Shown here in pieces: positions 52,959 to 61,626 of a DNA stretch of 64,000 nucleotides (positions are counted from its first letter, which is position 1; each line of letters opens with the position of its first letter). The notes beneath the pieces are model-generated. The model was given only the letters and a program-made list of their open reading frames with translations. It had not been told where the DNA came from and ran no database searches. The position numbers were made by a program, and so were the translations under genes. The stretch spans positions 163,032-227,031 of the forward strand of contig CBDCXJ010000016.1 of assembly GCA_965223695.1 (NCBI GenBank), in the 5' to 3' direction. The DNA comes from JAUVPB01 sp965223695 (GTDB lineage Bacteria; Actinomycetota; Thermoleophilia; Gaiellales; Gaiellaceae).

Positions 52959-54002
52959 ATGAACGGCTCGAGACGACTTGGCTATCTGCTTCTCGCTGTG
53001 GCGATCGTTCTCGCGGCGGTCCTGCTCGGTTTCGTTTTTCGTTCGTCCGACTCAACCGGCTCGGCGAAGGGCGACCAGGGCCAGACAGGCGAACCAGCTT
53101 CGCCCCGCGCCAGGCCGATGCTCAAGGTCGCCTTCATCGCTGACCAGGGCTTCAACGACGACGCGCGCGCGGTCCTCGATCTGATTCGCACCGAGAACGC
53201 CGACATGGTGCTTCACCAGGGCGACTTCGACTACATCGGCGACCCGCGGGCCTGGGATGCCCAGATCGACGAGATCCTCGGGCCGGCATTCCCCTACTTC
53301 GCCTCGGTCGGCAACCACGACGTGGGCACGTGGCCCGAGTACCAGCTCCGGCTTCAGGAGCGCCTCGAGCGTGTCGATGGGGCGGCGTGCGACGGCGACC
53401 TGGGCGTCAACTCCGCATGCAGCTATCGCGGCCTGTTCTTTGTCCTCTCGGGGATCGGCACTCTGGGTGCCGACCACGTTCCGTATCTGCGCGAAGCACT
53501 TGCTGCCGATCGGTCTGTCTGGCGCGTCTGCTCGTGGCACAAGAATCAGGAGTCGACGCAGATCGGCGGGAAGGGCGATTCGGTCGGTTGGGACGCTTAC
53601 GAGACCTGCCGCCGCCACGGCGCGATCATCGCGACGGGGCACGAGCACTCCTACTCACGGACGAAGACCCTCAGGCGTGTCGAGGCGGCAGACGTGGACT
53701 CCACGTGCGACGACGATCGATCAACGCCGGAGCCCGACGTGTGCGTTGGCGCCGGCTCGACGTTCCTCTTCGTCTCCGGGTTGGCCGGGAGCAGCGTCCG
53801 CGACCAGGAGCGGTGCTTTCCGACGAGCTACCCCTACGGATGCGATGGGGAGTGGGCGAAGATCTACGCCGAGGATCAAGGCGCGCAGTTCGGCGCGCTT
53901 TTCGTCTCCTTCGACATGAGCGACGACGGGGACACGGCGCGCGGCTACTTCAAGACGATCGACGGTGACGTGATCGACTCGTTCACGATTACGCGGCGTT
54001 AG
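52959..54002 (+). CDS. membrane-anchored calcineurin-like metallophosphoesterase
   Basis: 347 residues. Single N-terminal hydrophobic segment (LGYLLLAVAIVLAAVLLGFVF, 7-27) as signal anchor, a Ser/Gly/Gln linker, then the phosphoesterase: FIADQG (Asp62; the usual DxH histidine is replaced), LHQGDFDY (Asp89), VGNHD (Asn119, His120) and GHEHSYSR (His pair near 227). Four or more cysteines suggest disulfides outside the cell. Acts on an extracytoplasmic phosphoester; substrate unknown. Unrelated in layout to the larger phosphoesterase at 36.8 kb, though the catalytic fold is the same. Confidence 0.85.
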   Translation: MNGSRRLGYLLLAVAIVLAAVLLGFVFRSSDSTGSAKGDQGQTGEPASPRARPMLKVAFIADQGFNDDARAVLDLIRTENADMVLHQGDFDYIGDPRAWDAQIDEILGPAFPYFASVGNHDVGTWPEYQLRLQERLERVDGAACDGDLGVNSACSYRGLFFVLSGIGTLGADHVPYLREALAADRSVWRVCSWHKNQESTQIGGKGDSVGWDAYETCRRHGAIIATGHEHSYSRTKTLRRVEAADVDSTCDDDRSTPEPDVCVGAGSTFLFVSGLAGSSVRDQERCFPTSYPYGCDGEWAKIYAEDQGAQFGALFVSFDMSDDGDTARGYFKTIDGDVIDSFTITRR

Positions 54003-54040
54003 ATGGTTAGACTCGCTTCTCGCGCGCAAGGAGGTGGCGA

Positions 54041-54829
54041 ATGGCCGTTGAGATCGCTGGACTCGATGTCGCAACGCTCAAGAGCGAGATTCAGAAAACG
54101 TACACGGACGTTTCTGAAAGCCCAGCGAAGGGCTTCATCTTCCCGACCGGCCGCGCCTGGGCCGAAGAGCTGAAGTACCCGAAAGAGTTGCTCGATCGCG
54201 TGCCCGAGGCCGCGTGCGAGTCGTTCGCCGGGGTCGCCAACCCGTTCTCATTCGGTGCGCTTGCCGCAGGGGAAGACTCGCTCGATCTCGGCTGTGGCGC
54301 CGGAATGGACGTGCTCGTTGCGTCCCAGATGGTCGGCCCAGACGGGTCGGCGACCGGCGTCGACATGACGCCGGCAATGGTCTCGAAGGCGCGCGCCGCT
54401 GCGGCCGAGATGGGCGCCAGCAACGTCACCATCCTCGAGAGCGAGATCGAGCAGCTTCCGCTCGAGGACGACTCCATCGACGTCGTGACCTCGAACGGCG
54501 TGATCGATCTGCTCCCCGACAAGACTTCCGTTTTCGACGAGATCTATCGCGTGCTGAAGCCCGGCGGGCGCATGCAGATCGCGGACGTCACGATTCAGCA
54601 GCCGGTGTCGGAAGAGGGAAAGCGCGACATCGATCTCTGGACTGGCTGAATCGCCGGCGCTCTGCTGGAAGCAGAGTACGCACGCCGCGTCGAGGGCCAC
54701 GGCTTCGAGCGAATCGAGACCGGCGACCTGATCGACACCTACGCGCGGTCTGAGTCAGCCGACACGCGACGTAAGGCCGAGAAGTTCGGCGCGCGCGGCA
54801 CGACGCTCCTGGCGTTCAAGCCCGTCTAG
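54041..54829 (+). CDS. ArsM-like SAM methyltransferase, probable selenoprotein (in-frame TGA at 54647)
   Basis: The first 202 codons encode a class I methyltransferase: AACESFAGVANPF (Cys59), SLDLGCGAGMD (SAM loop), TGVDMTPAM, VTSNGVIDLLPDK, IYRVLKPGGRMQIADV. TGA at 54647-54649 follows DIDLWTG, and the same frame continues IAGALLEAEYARRVEGHGFE to TAG at 54827, giving 262 residues in all. In arsenite methyltransferases this position is a conserved catalytic cysteine followed by a GAL-type segment, so TGA replaces a Cys codon. A hairpin of bacterial SECIS geometry lies just downstream (see next). AAGGAGGTG precedes the ATG. I recall annotated SAM-methyltransferase selenoproteins of this kind but could not check them. 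The alternative is a nonsense mutation or base error; arsenic as substrate is inference. Confidence 0.8.
54657..54681 (+). promoter_or_regulatory. candidate bacterial SECIS element
   Basis: CTCTGCT (54660-54666), loop GGA (54667-54669), AGCAGAG (54670-54676), extended below a two-base bulge by GCG (54657-54659) with CGC (54679-54681). The loop G lies 18 bases after the TGA, within the 16-37 base window accepted for bacterial SECIS, and the short loop begins with G. Confidence 0.7.
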
Positions 54830-54850
54830 ATCGCAGCCGAGGGAGGCTCG

Positions 54851-55564
54851 CTACGGCGCGGCTCCCGTCGTGTGCACCCAGACGTAGTCGGTTCCTGCCG
54901 CGTTCATGTGGCAGCTGCTGCACACGCTGCCGCTCGCGAGGATGCTGAAGGCGTCGTCGGGCCCGTCGCGGGCGTACTCGATGAACTCCCAGTCGTTGTT
55001 GCCCGGATCAGAGCCTGCGATCTTGCGCATGATCGCGATCAGTCCGACGAAGTCGCGGTCGGGTCGCGTTGCGTGCTTGACGATCACGGTTCCGTCCGGG
55101 TAGGTCAGGGCGTCGCCGCGATCCGCTTCCAGGTTGGTGAAGACGTCCTTCGTGCCCAGATGTGCGTCTCCGCCCTCGATCGGCGGGATCGGCTCGGGGT
55201 TCAGCTTGATCCAGTCCTCGTAGCCGGCGATGTCATCGGGTAGGCCCTCGGGCAGCGGGGGAGCAGGTGGCTCAGGTGGCGGTTCCGGGGCGGGTTCCGG
55301 CTCCGGTTCGGGCTCGGGCGCCGGTTCTGGCTCCAGCGGTGGTTCGGCTACGGGTGGTGCAGGCTCGGGCTCCGGCGCAGGTTCGGGTGCCGGCGGCGGG
55401 TCGGGCTCTGCCGGCGGCAGCGCTGGCTCTGGCTCCGCGGCTGGCGCCGCAGGGGTGTCTGTTTCCGGCGCGCTGTCGCTCGAGCCGCCGCAGGCGCCGA
55501 GCACCAGAACGAGCGTGCAGCCTGTGACTGCGAGGAGGAGAATCGCTCGGCGCGACCGGCTCAC
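54851..55564 (-). CDS. cytochrome P460-like heme lipoprotein
   Basis: 237 residues from GTG 55564; upstream codons are open but lack a signal. Basic n-region (SRSRRA), hydrophobic core and lipobox LGAC, then about 85 residues of Pro/Glu/Ala repeats (EPEPEP type) as a rigid spacer. The C-terminal 125 residues match cytochrome P460/c'-beta proteins: GYEDWIKLNPEPIPP, YPDGTVIVKH (candidate crosslink lysine region), GLIAIMRKI, NDWEFIEY and VCSSCHMNAAGTDYVWVH with the CxxCH heme site. Exported and membrane-tethered. Possible roles are hydroxylamine or NO chemistry or electron transfer. Confidence 0.83.
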   Translation of the reverse strand: MSRSRRAILLLAVTGCTLVLVLGACGGSSDSAPETDTPAAPAAEPEPALPPAEPDPPPAPEPAPEPEPAPPVAEPPLEPEPAPEPEPEPEPAPEPPPEPPAPPLPEGLPDDIAGYEDWIKLNPEPIPPIEGGDAHLGTKDVFTNLEADRGDALTYPDGTVIVKHATRPDRDFVGLIAIMRKIAGSDPGNNDWEFIEYARDGPDDAFSILASGSVCSSCHMNAAGTDYVWVHTTGAAP

Positions 55565-55684
55565 GGCGACTGACGATAGCCGCGTTGGTCCCGGCCGGCA
55601 ACGGAACCATCTAGGTAGGCCGCAGACCACAACGAATCGGAGGCAGCTCATGGCCAGAGTCCAGCCCGTCCCCGCTGCGACCCG

Positions 55685-55729
55685 GCGCGACGGGCGGGCG
55701 CGCTGCTGCCGTGGGCCCGCCCGTCGCGC
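55685..55729 (-). terminator. strong hairpin downstream of the DUF2339 gene
   Basis: GCGCGACGGGCGGGC (55685-55699) pairs perfectly with GCCCGCCCGTCGCGC (55715-55729), 15 base pairs, loop of 15 bases. It lies 10 bases beyond the stop of the leftward DUF2339 gene and before the heme lipoprotein gene. Confidence 0.6.
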
Positions 55730-55739
55730 GTAGGCGGCT

Positions 55740-58667
55740 CTAGCCGAGGGCGCCCGCCTGGGGTGGCGCCGGGGTGCCGTTCTGCTCTTCGTTGTCGTCG
55801 TCGCGCTCCACCAGACGCTGGTAGAAGGCGCCGGCGATCAGTAGCAGCGTGCCGACGGCGATGAACGATCCTGCCCGGGCTACCGCGCTGAGCGTTGCGA
55901 GGTCGTAGAGGAAGATCTTCGCGAGCGTGGCGGCGAAGAGGACGAAGCCTGCGTAGCGGAACGCGCGCAGGTTTCGCGAGGCGCCGAGCCAGAGCAGGCC
56001 GAGCGCTGCGATCGCCCAGCTGGCGCTCACCGCGGCGTGGCCTCGCTGGAACTGGGTGTCGACGCCGGCGCTCCCGATCGCCTGGAACAGCTCGAGCAGA
56101 CCGAGCGAGACGGCGAGCAGCAGCAGCCCGCCGCCAAGCCAGCTCGCCATGTTTCGCGCGCGCTCGACGAGCTCGCGGGCCCACTCACCGGCGGCCGTGG
56201 TTTCCGTATCGTCGATGTCCCTTGTCAGGGCGAACCCGGCTGCGAGCACGGCGATGGCCGCGAGGAGCACGCCGATAGCGCCCGCGCCCGGGTCTACCGA
56301 GGCGACGAAGAGACGGTCGGGTCGCCCCTCGAAGATGAGAACGTGAGCCAGGGCGAGGAGCGCGAAGAACTGCGATCCGAGCTGATAGCGCATTGAGCCG
56401 GTGGAGACCGCCAGCCAGACGAGGCCGACCGCGGCCACCGTCCAGCTCAGAACGAGCCAGGTGCCGTCGAGCACAACGACGCTTCCTGCGGCCACGACCG
56501 CGAGGCCGAGCCCAGTAGCGAGCGTAGCGAGATCCGACGCTCGTGATCGAACGCCGCGGGCCAGCGCCAGATAGCCGGCGGCGAGCCCGAGGAGCGCAAT
56601 GCCGCGCATGTCGACGCCGCCTCCGGAGTGCTCGATCGCGTTCACGATTCCAGCGGCCAGCAAGCCGAGGCTCGCGAGCATCGCGCCCACGCTAGTGATG
56701 TCGAGCCGTCCGGCGGCGCGCAGGGGGAGACTCCACGCTACGCCAGCTGCTGCGATCGCGATCCCGGCGACGAGGAACGAGTACGGCCAGTCGCTTGCCG
56801 CCAGCTGAGAGTGGTCGAACACGACGACCTTCGCGAGCAGCGCGCCGAGCGCGAGTACGAGCTCGGGCCAGAGCGCGGCGTTTCGTCGCGTCGCAAGCCC
56901 CACGGCGCCGGCGACCAGAGCCCAAAGCACGGTGACGAGAATGTGAGACGACGAGAAGTCGACGCTGCTCAGGCCCGAGCGCTCTCCGATGGCGAGAATG
57001 CCGAGCGAGGCCGCGTACGTGCCGAAGACGACGCCCGCGCCCAGGGCGAAGCGTGAGATGCGAGCAGCGCCGTGGGAAATGGTCTCCGCGATCATCGCTA
57101 GGGCGCCCGTCGGGGGCAGATACGTGGAATCACTGGCGTACGGAGCGAGCGATTTCCACTGTCGAGCGAGGGCGCCAAGACCGAGCAGCGCCGCCGCCGT
57201 CACGAGCGCCGCGATGACACCCCCAGCTGGATTCTCGAAGGCGTCGAGCAGAAGCCTCGGCTGCGCCTCGAACGCAACGGCATACAGGGAAACGAGGAGC
57301 GCATACACGAGAGCGGGAAGCTGGAGGCGGCTGTCTCGAAGCCGGATCGCCAGCCACCCCATCAGGACCGTTTGGCCTGCCCAGGCGATCGCCAGGCCCG
57401 GTCCGTCCAGAAGTTGCCCCGCGGCGATTGCGCCAACCACGAGGCCGGCGCCCCAGAGCGGCGCACCGAGCGCCTGAGATCCGAGCCGGCTCACGACGGC
57501 GCCGGCGGCTACCTGGCCGAGCGCCACCGCAAGCAGCGCCAGGCCTTGCTGAGGTAGCGAGAGAACTTCGCCGCCAAGCAGAAGGATCGCGGCGATTGTC
57601 GCGAGCGAAGGCGCCGCGAGCATGAACGCGAGAGTGAACGGCGTCGGGTTGCGGTGCGCATTACGGAAGGCGTAGGTCACTCCGGCAGCTGTTCCGAGGA
57701 GCCAGAATGCTCCGGCCATGGCCAGCGGGCGCCACGGCGATGCGTCGACACCTTCGAGCGCGGCTCCGATGGTGACGCCGCTGACCTCGATCAGTGCGAC
57801 TGCGCCGGCGGTGGTGAGGAGCCAGCGCCAGGCGCGGAGAGTGGCGACCGTGGCGGCTCCTGCGAACATGAGCGCAAGGAACGTGCCCACGAGCGGCGTC
57901 AAGCCCTGCTCGATGAGGGGCAGCGAGATCATCGCTCCGCCAATCGCGAACGCGGCGAGGATCTCGGATCGCCAACGGAGCGCGACCCAGATCGTCAGCC
58001 CCGCGAGGCCGCTCGCAAGGGCGATGGCAATTGCGACCGGCAGCAAATCGTAGGTCGCGCTTGCGGCCGTCAGCGTGACATAGCCGGACGCTAGACCGAC
58101 GCCCATCGCCGAGAGGGCCGCGACGAGTGATCCGTAGCGACGCTTGATATAGAGGCCACCTCCCGCGAGCCCGATCGACAGGAGACCGCCGAGGGCGAGG
58201 CGCTCCTCCGGGCCGATCCAGCCCCGATCGGCTGCGAGCACGAAGAGGAAGACAACGCCGAGCAGCGTTACGAGACCGCCGGCCCACGCCAGCGTCCGGG
58301 CTCCGAAGAGGTCTGAGACCGAGAAGGACGGGAGCTTGACGGGCCGTGAGAGTGTCTCCACCAGATCGCCGTAACCAGTCGGTTGCGGCTTCGGCCCGCG
58401 CTCGAGGGGCCCGGCATGCTCGGTCGGGTCCTCTCGGCTAGGCCTCGTCCAGACCGGTACGTCCTTCCCGTCGTCGGTCACGACGGGAGAGTCTGTGACG
58501 CTCAGCTCGGCGGCGGTCGCAGCCGTCCTGTGTGGAACTTCGCTCGGCTCTTCGGCAGTCACCGTGGTCGCTTCGACCACCGTGCGGAGCTGGTCGAGCT
58601 CCGCTCGCATGCCGTCAAGGCGCTCGTCAAAGTCGTCGATACGCTCGAGAATGGGACCCGCAGGCAT
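55740..58667 (-). CDS. large polytopic membrane protein, DUF2339 family
   Basis: 975 residues. A coiled-coil N-terminus (ILERIDDFDERLDGMRAELDQLRTVVE), a disordered acidic linker, then from about 120 the family opening (FGARTLAWAGGLVTLLGVVFLFVLAADRGWIGPEERLALGG) and over 25 hydrophobic segments to the C-terminus, ending in an acidic tail (ERDDDNEEQ). AAGGAG precedes the ATG. The function of DUF2339 proteins is unknown; they are large inner-membrane proteins, often single genes as here. Confidence 0.87.
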   Translation of the reverse strand: MPAGPILERIDDFDERLDGMRAELDQLRTVVEATTVTAEEPSEVPHRTAATAAELSVTDSPVVTDDGKDVPVWTRPSREDPTEHAGPLERGPKPQPTGYGDLVETLSRPVKLPSFSVSDLFGARTLAWAGGLVTLLGVVFLFVLAADRGWIGPEERLALGGLLSIGLAGGGLYIKRRYGSLVAALSAMGVGLASGYVTLTAASATYDLLPVAIAIALASGLAGLTIWVALRWRSEILAAFAIGGAMISLPLIEQGLTPLVGTFLALMFAGAATVATLRAWRWLLTTAGAVALIEVSGVTIGAALEGVDASPWRPLAMAGAFWLLGTAAGVTYAFRNAHRNPTPFTLAFMLAAPSLATIAAILLLGGEVLSLPQQGLALLAVALGQVAAGAVVSRLGSQALGAPLWGAGLVVGAIAAGQLLDGPGLAIAWAGQTVLMGWLAIRLRDSRLQLPALVYALLVSLYAVAFEAQPRLLLDAFENPAGGVIAALVTAAALLGLGALARQWKSLAPYASDSTYLPPTGALAMIAETISHGAARISRFALGAGVVFGTYAASLGILAIGERSGLSSVDFSSSHILVTVLWALVAGAVGLATRRNAALWPELVLALGALLAKVVVFDHSQLAASDWPYSFLVAGIAIAAAGVAWSLPLRAAGRLDITSVGAMLASLGLLAAGIVNAIEHSGGGVDMRGIALLGLAAGYLALARGVRSRASDLATLATGLGLAVVAAGSVVVLDGTWLVLSWTVAAVGLVWLAVSTGSMRYQLGSQFFALLALAHVLIFEGRPDRLFVASVDPGAGAIGVLLAAIAVLAAGFALTRDIDDTETTAAGEWARELVERARNMASWLGGGLLLLAVSLGLLELFQAIGSAGVDTQFQRGHAAVSASWAIAALGLLWLGASRNLRAFRYAGFVLFAATLAKIFLYDLATLSAVARAGSFIAVGTLLLIAGAFYQRLVERDDDNEEQNGTPAPPQAGALG

Positions 58668-58829
58668 CAGATACTCCTTCGCTTCGGGGCTGAGACAGGT
58701 GCCTCTTGTGCCATGTCTCGACCCTAAAACCCCAACAAAATGGGCGCTTCAGGCAGTTCCCCCGCCTGTATCGGGGAAATCCCCCGACCTGCGCGCGTAG
58801 GGCGTCTCGATGGCCCCGCGCGAGCCATC

Positions 58830-58835
58830 TAGGCT
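58830..58835 (+). promoter_or_regulatory. -10 element of a probable leaderless promoter for the LuxR-type regulator
   Basis: TAGGCT ends seven bases before the ATG at 58843, supporting that ATG over the upstream in-frame ATG at 58810. Confidence 0.5.
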
Positions 58836-58842
58836 TGTCGAC

Positions 58843-61626
58843 ATGCTCGCTGGCCGTGAGGCCGAATGTCGGCGTCTCGACGCGCTGCTCGAGGCCTCAG
58901 CGAAGGGCGACAGCAGCGCGCTCGTTCTTGTCGGCGACGCGGGAGTCGGCAAGACCACGCTTCTTGACTATGTCGCGGCGCGGGCCGGCGAGGGCTGTCT
59001 GCTGAGGGCACGAGGTAGCGAGCTCGAGTCGGAGCTGGCCTTCTCGGGGCTCGCTGACCTGTTCCGGCCGGCGCTTGGCCACCTCGATGAGATCCCGGAG
59101 CCCCAGTCGGCGGCCCTTGCCGGCGCGCTCGCGCTCGGGCCACCGGCGGGCGGCGATCGCTTCACGGTGTGCGCTGCCACGCTCAGCTTGTTCGCCGCGG
59201 CTTCCGAGCATCGGCGACTGCTCGTGCTCCTCGATGATGCGCACTGGCTCGATGGGCCGTCGACCGAGGCGCTTGTCTTCGCGGCACGACGTCTCGGATC
59301 TGAAGGTGTCCTGTTGCTCGCGGCAGTGCGCTCGGGCTCCGATACGCCGTTCGCACGAGCCGGGCTTGAAACGATGGCGGTCGAAACACTCGCTGATGCC
59401 AGCATCGCCGAAATCGTGCGCGAAACCGTGCCCGACCCGCTCCCGCAGGCCGTCCTGGAGCAGATCGTGGCCTCAGCGCATGGCAACCCGCTCGCGCTCA
59501 GCGAGATCATGGCCGGGCTGGGCGAGCAGCATCTGCGCGGAGAAGAAGCGCTGCCAGAGCTCGCCGGCGTTGGCGAGCTCGGCGAGTTGTTCCGGCGTCG
59601 TGTTGCCAGCCTCTCTGCCTCGACCCAGGAGGCACTCGTCGTGGCGGCCGCGGGCGATGCGAACGAGCAGAACACGATTCTCGACGCTCTAGCCGCCCTC
59701 GGGCTTGCGGGCTCAGACCTCGAGGCGGCCGAGGCGGCGGGCATCGTCGTCATCGGTGATGGCGGTCCAAGTTTCCGTCATCCGGTTGCGCGTGCGGCCT
59801 CGTACGAGGCCGCGTCGCCACAGACGCGTCGCGAGGCTCACCGAGCGTTGGCCGACACGGTGGTCGGCGAGCGCTCAGCAGATCGGCGCGCCTGGCACCT
59901 CGCCACGGCCGCAGACGACCCCGACGATGAGATCGCCGCCGCCCTCGAGCAGACGGCGGCCGGCGCGCGCGAGCGGGGTGGCTACGCTGCCGCCGCCAGT
60001 GCGCTCGAGCGCGCGGCGCACCTCACGCGCGATCCAGCGCAGAAGACCTCACGACTGATCGCGGCCGCCGACGACCTTCGCCTGGCCGGGCGCTCGTCCA
60101 CCGCGTGCGCGCTGCTCGAAACAGCCGCCGGGATTGCCCCGACACCCGCACTGCGCGCCGATGCTGAGCACCTCTGGGGGTCGATCGAGGTCTGGCGCGG
60201 CGCTCCTATGAGGGCTCACGGCCTCCTGGTTGGCGCAGCCGAGCGGATCGAGCAGGACGATCCCGCTCGCGCCGCGGTCATGCTGGCCGATGCCGTGATG
60301 CCATGCTTCATCGCCGGCAACTCGAACGCGGGACTCGCCGTCGCCGAGCGTGCTCGCGCCACCGGGAAGCGCGCAGGCGGGAACTCGGAGAAGGTCGCCA
60401 CAGCTCTGCTCGATGCCGCGTCCATCCTCAAGGGCGAGTGCAGCGACGCGCGCGAGGCCGTGCTGCGATCTCAACAGCTCCTCGCCGAGAGCGACGCGCT
60501 ATCGCGATCCGACCAACTTATTCACTTCGCCGGCGCCCTCCTCGTCTGGATTGAGGAGTACGACTGGGCCCGAGCCCTCGTCGACGACGTGATCGAGCAG
60601 GCGCGCGCCGCGAGCGCGCTCGGCGCGCTCGCATTCGCGCTAGCCGGCCAGTCCGCACTCGAGTTTCGAACCGGGAACTGGCCGGCGGCCTACGCAGCCG
60701 CGGGCGAGAGCCACGAGCTCGCTGTTCAGACCGACCAGGGCTCCGCGGCCGTGCACGGCCTTGTCTGTCTTGGCCGCGTCGAGGCCGCGCGGGGCAGCGA
60801 GGAGCTGTGCCGCGCGAACGTGGCGCGCGCGCGCGAGCTGGCCGGCGAGATCGAGGCGGGCGCTGTGCCGATGTTTCTCGGATCGATCTCCGGTCTGCTC
60901 GAGCTGGGCCTCGGACGGCCCGAGGCAGCGATCGTCGAGCTCACCCGGGTTGCCGAGCTCGCCGACGAGCTGGGGCTCCAGGAGCCCGGCGTGATCCAGT
61001 GGGCACCGGACTACATCGAGGCGTTGATCCGGGCTGGTGATCTACAAACGGCCGAGGACGTACTGGATCAGTTCGAGGCGCGAGCCGAGTTCACCGGGCG
61101 CACGTGGGCCCGCGCGACCGCGTTTCGGTGTCGCGGTCTGCTTGTGGGCGATGCCGAGTTCGAGCAGACCTTCGCTCAGGCACTCGACTGGCATGGGCGA
61201 ACGCCGACGCCCTTCGAGCGAGCCCGCACCGAGCTATGCCTCGGTGAGCGGCTCCGGCGCACACGGCGGCGCGCCGACGCGCGGGCGCCGCTTCGCTCGG
61301 CGCTCACCACGTTCGAGCGGCTTGGCGCCTCGTGCTGGGCCGAGCGTGCTCGCACCGAACTCGCCGCAAGCGGAGAGGAGACGCAGCCGCGCGTTGCGTT
61401 CCTGGCGGAGCTGACACCGCAGGAGCTTCAGGTCGCTCTCGTAGTTGGTCGCGGCGCCACGAATCGCGAGGCTGGTGCGGCGCTGTTCCTGAGCCCGAAG
61501 ACCATCGAGACCCACCTGGGGCGCATCTACCGCAAGCTCGAGCTTCGCTCGCGCACAGAGCTCGCACATCGGCTTGCGGCGACCAATGCCGAGGCTGGCG
61601 GCTCGGCATTGCTATCAACCATCTAG
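58843..61626 (+). CDS. LuxR-family regulator with AAA/STAND ATPase domain (LAL/MalT type)
   Basis: 927 residues from ATG 58843, where MLAGREAECRRLDALL matches the usual start of this family. Walker A GDAGVGKTT (31-39), Walker B LLVLLDDAHWLD, a winged-helix region, a long helical TPR-like middle (about 330-840) rich in Ala and Glu, and a C-terminal LuxR HTH: ELTPQELQVALVVGRGATNREAGAALFLSPKTIETHLGRIYRKL. ATP-dependent activator whose ligand is unknown. No catabolic gene is adjacent, so its targets may be elsewhere. Its stop shares CTAG with the convergent reductase. Confidence 0.9.
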   Translation: MLAGREAECRRLDALLEASAKGDSSALVLVGDAGVGKTTLLDYVAARAGEGCLLRARGSELESELAFSGLADLFRPALGHLDEIPEPQSAALAGALALGPPAGGDRFTVCAATLSLFAAASEHRRLLVLLDDAHWLDGPSTEALVFAARRLGSEGVLLLAAVRSGSDTPFARAGLETMAVETLADASIAEIVRETVPDPLPQAVLEQIVASAHGNPLALSEIMAGLGEQHLRGEEALPELAGVGELGELFRRRVASLSASTQEALVVAAAGDANEQNTILDALAALGLAGSDLEAAEAAGIVVIGDGGPSFRHPVARAASYEAASPQTRREAHRALADTVVGERSADRRAWHLATAADDPDDEIAAALEQTAAGARERGGYAAAASALERAAHLTRDPAQKTSRLIAAADDLRLAGRSSTACALLETAAGIAPTPALRADAEHLWGSIEVWRGAPMRAHGLLVGAAERIEQDDPARAAVMLADAVMPCFIAGNSNAGLAVAERARATGKRAGGNSEKVATALLDAASILKGECSDAREAVLRSQQLLAESDALSRSDQLIHFAGALLVWIEEYDWARALVDDVIEQARAASALGALAFALAGQSALEFRTGNWPAAYAAAGESHELAVQTDQGSAAVHGLVCLGRVEAARGSEELCRANVARARELAGEIEAGAVPMFLGSISGLLELGLGRPEAAIVELTRVAELADELGLQEPGVIQWAPDYIEALIRAGDLQTAEDVLDQFEARAEFTGRTWARATAFRCRGLLVGDAEFEQTFAQALDWHGRTPTPFERARTELCLGERLRRTRRRADARAPLRSALTTFERLGASCWAERARTELAASGEETQPRVAFLAELTPQELQVALVVGRGATNREAGAALFLSPKTIETHLGRIYRKLELRSRTELAHRLAATNAEAGGSALLSTI

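Noticed and set aside
54041..54649. Methyltransferase as a complete 202-residue protein ending at TGA
   Set aside because: The frame continues with family-like sequence and a SECIS-like hairpin; a stop here would remove the conserved C-terminal segment.
55650..55733. A 27-codon plus-strand frame with a GGAGG site (MARVQPVPAATRRDG...)
   Set aside because: It coincides with the 15-bp terminator hairpin of the DUF2339 gene; its composition is explained by the palindrome.
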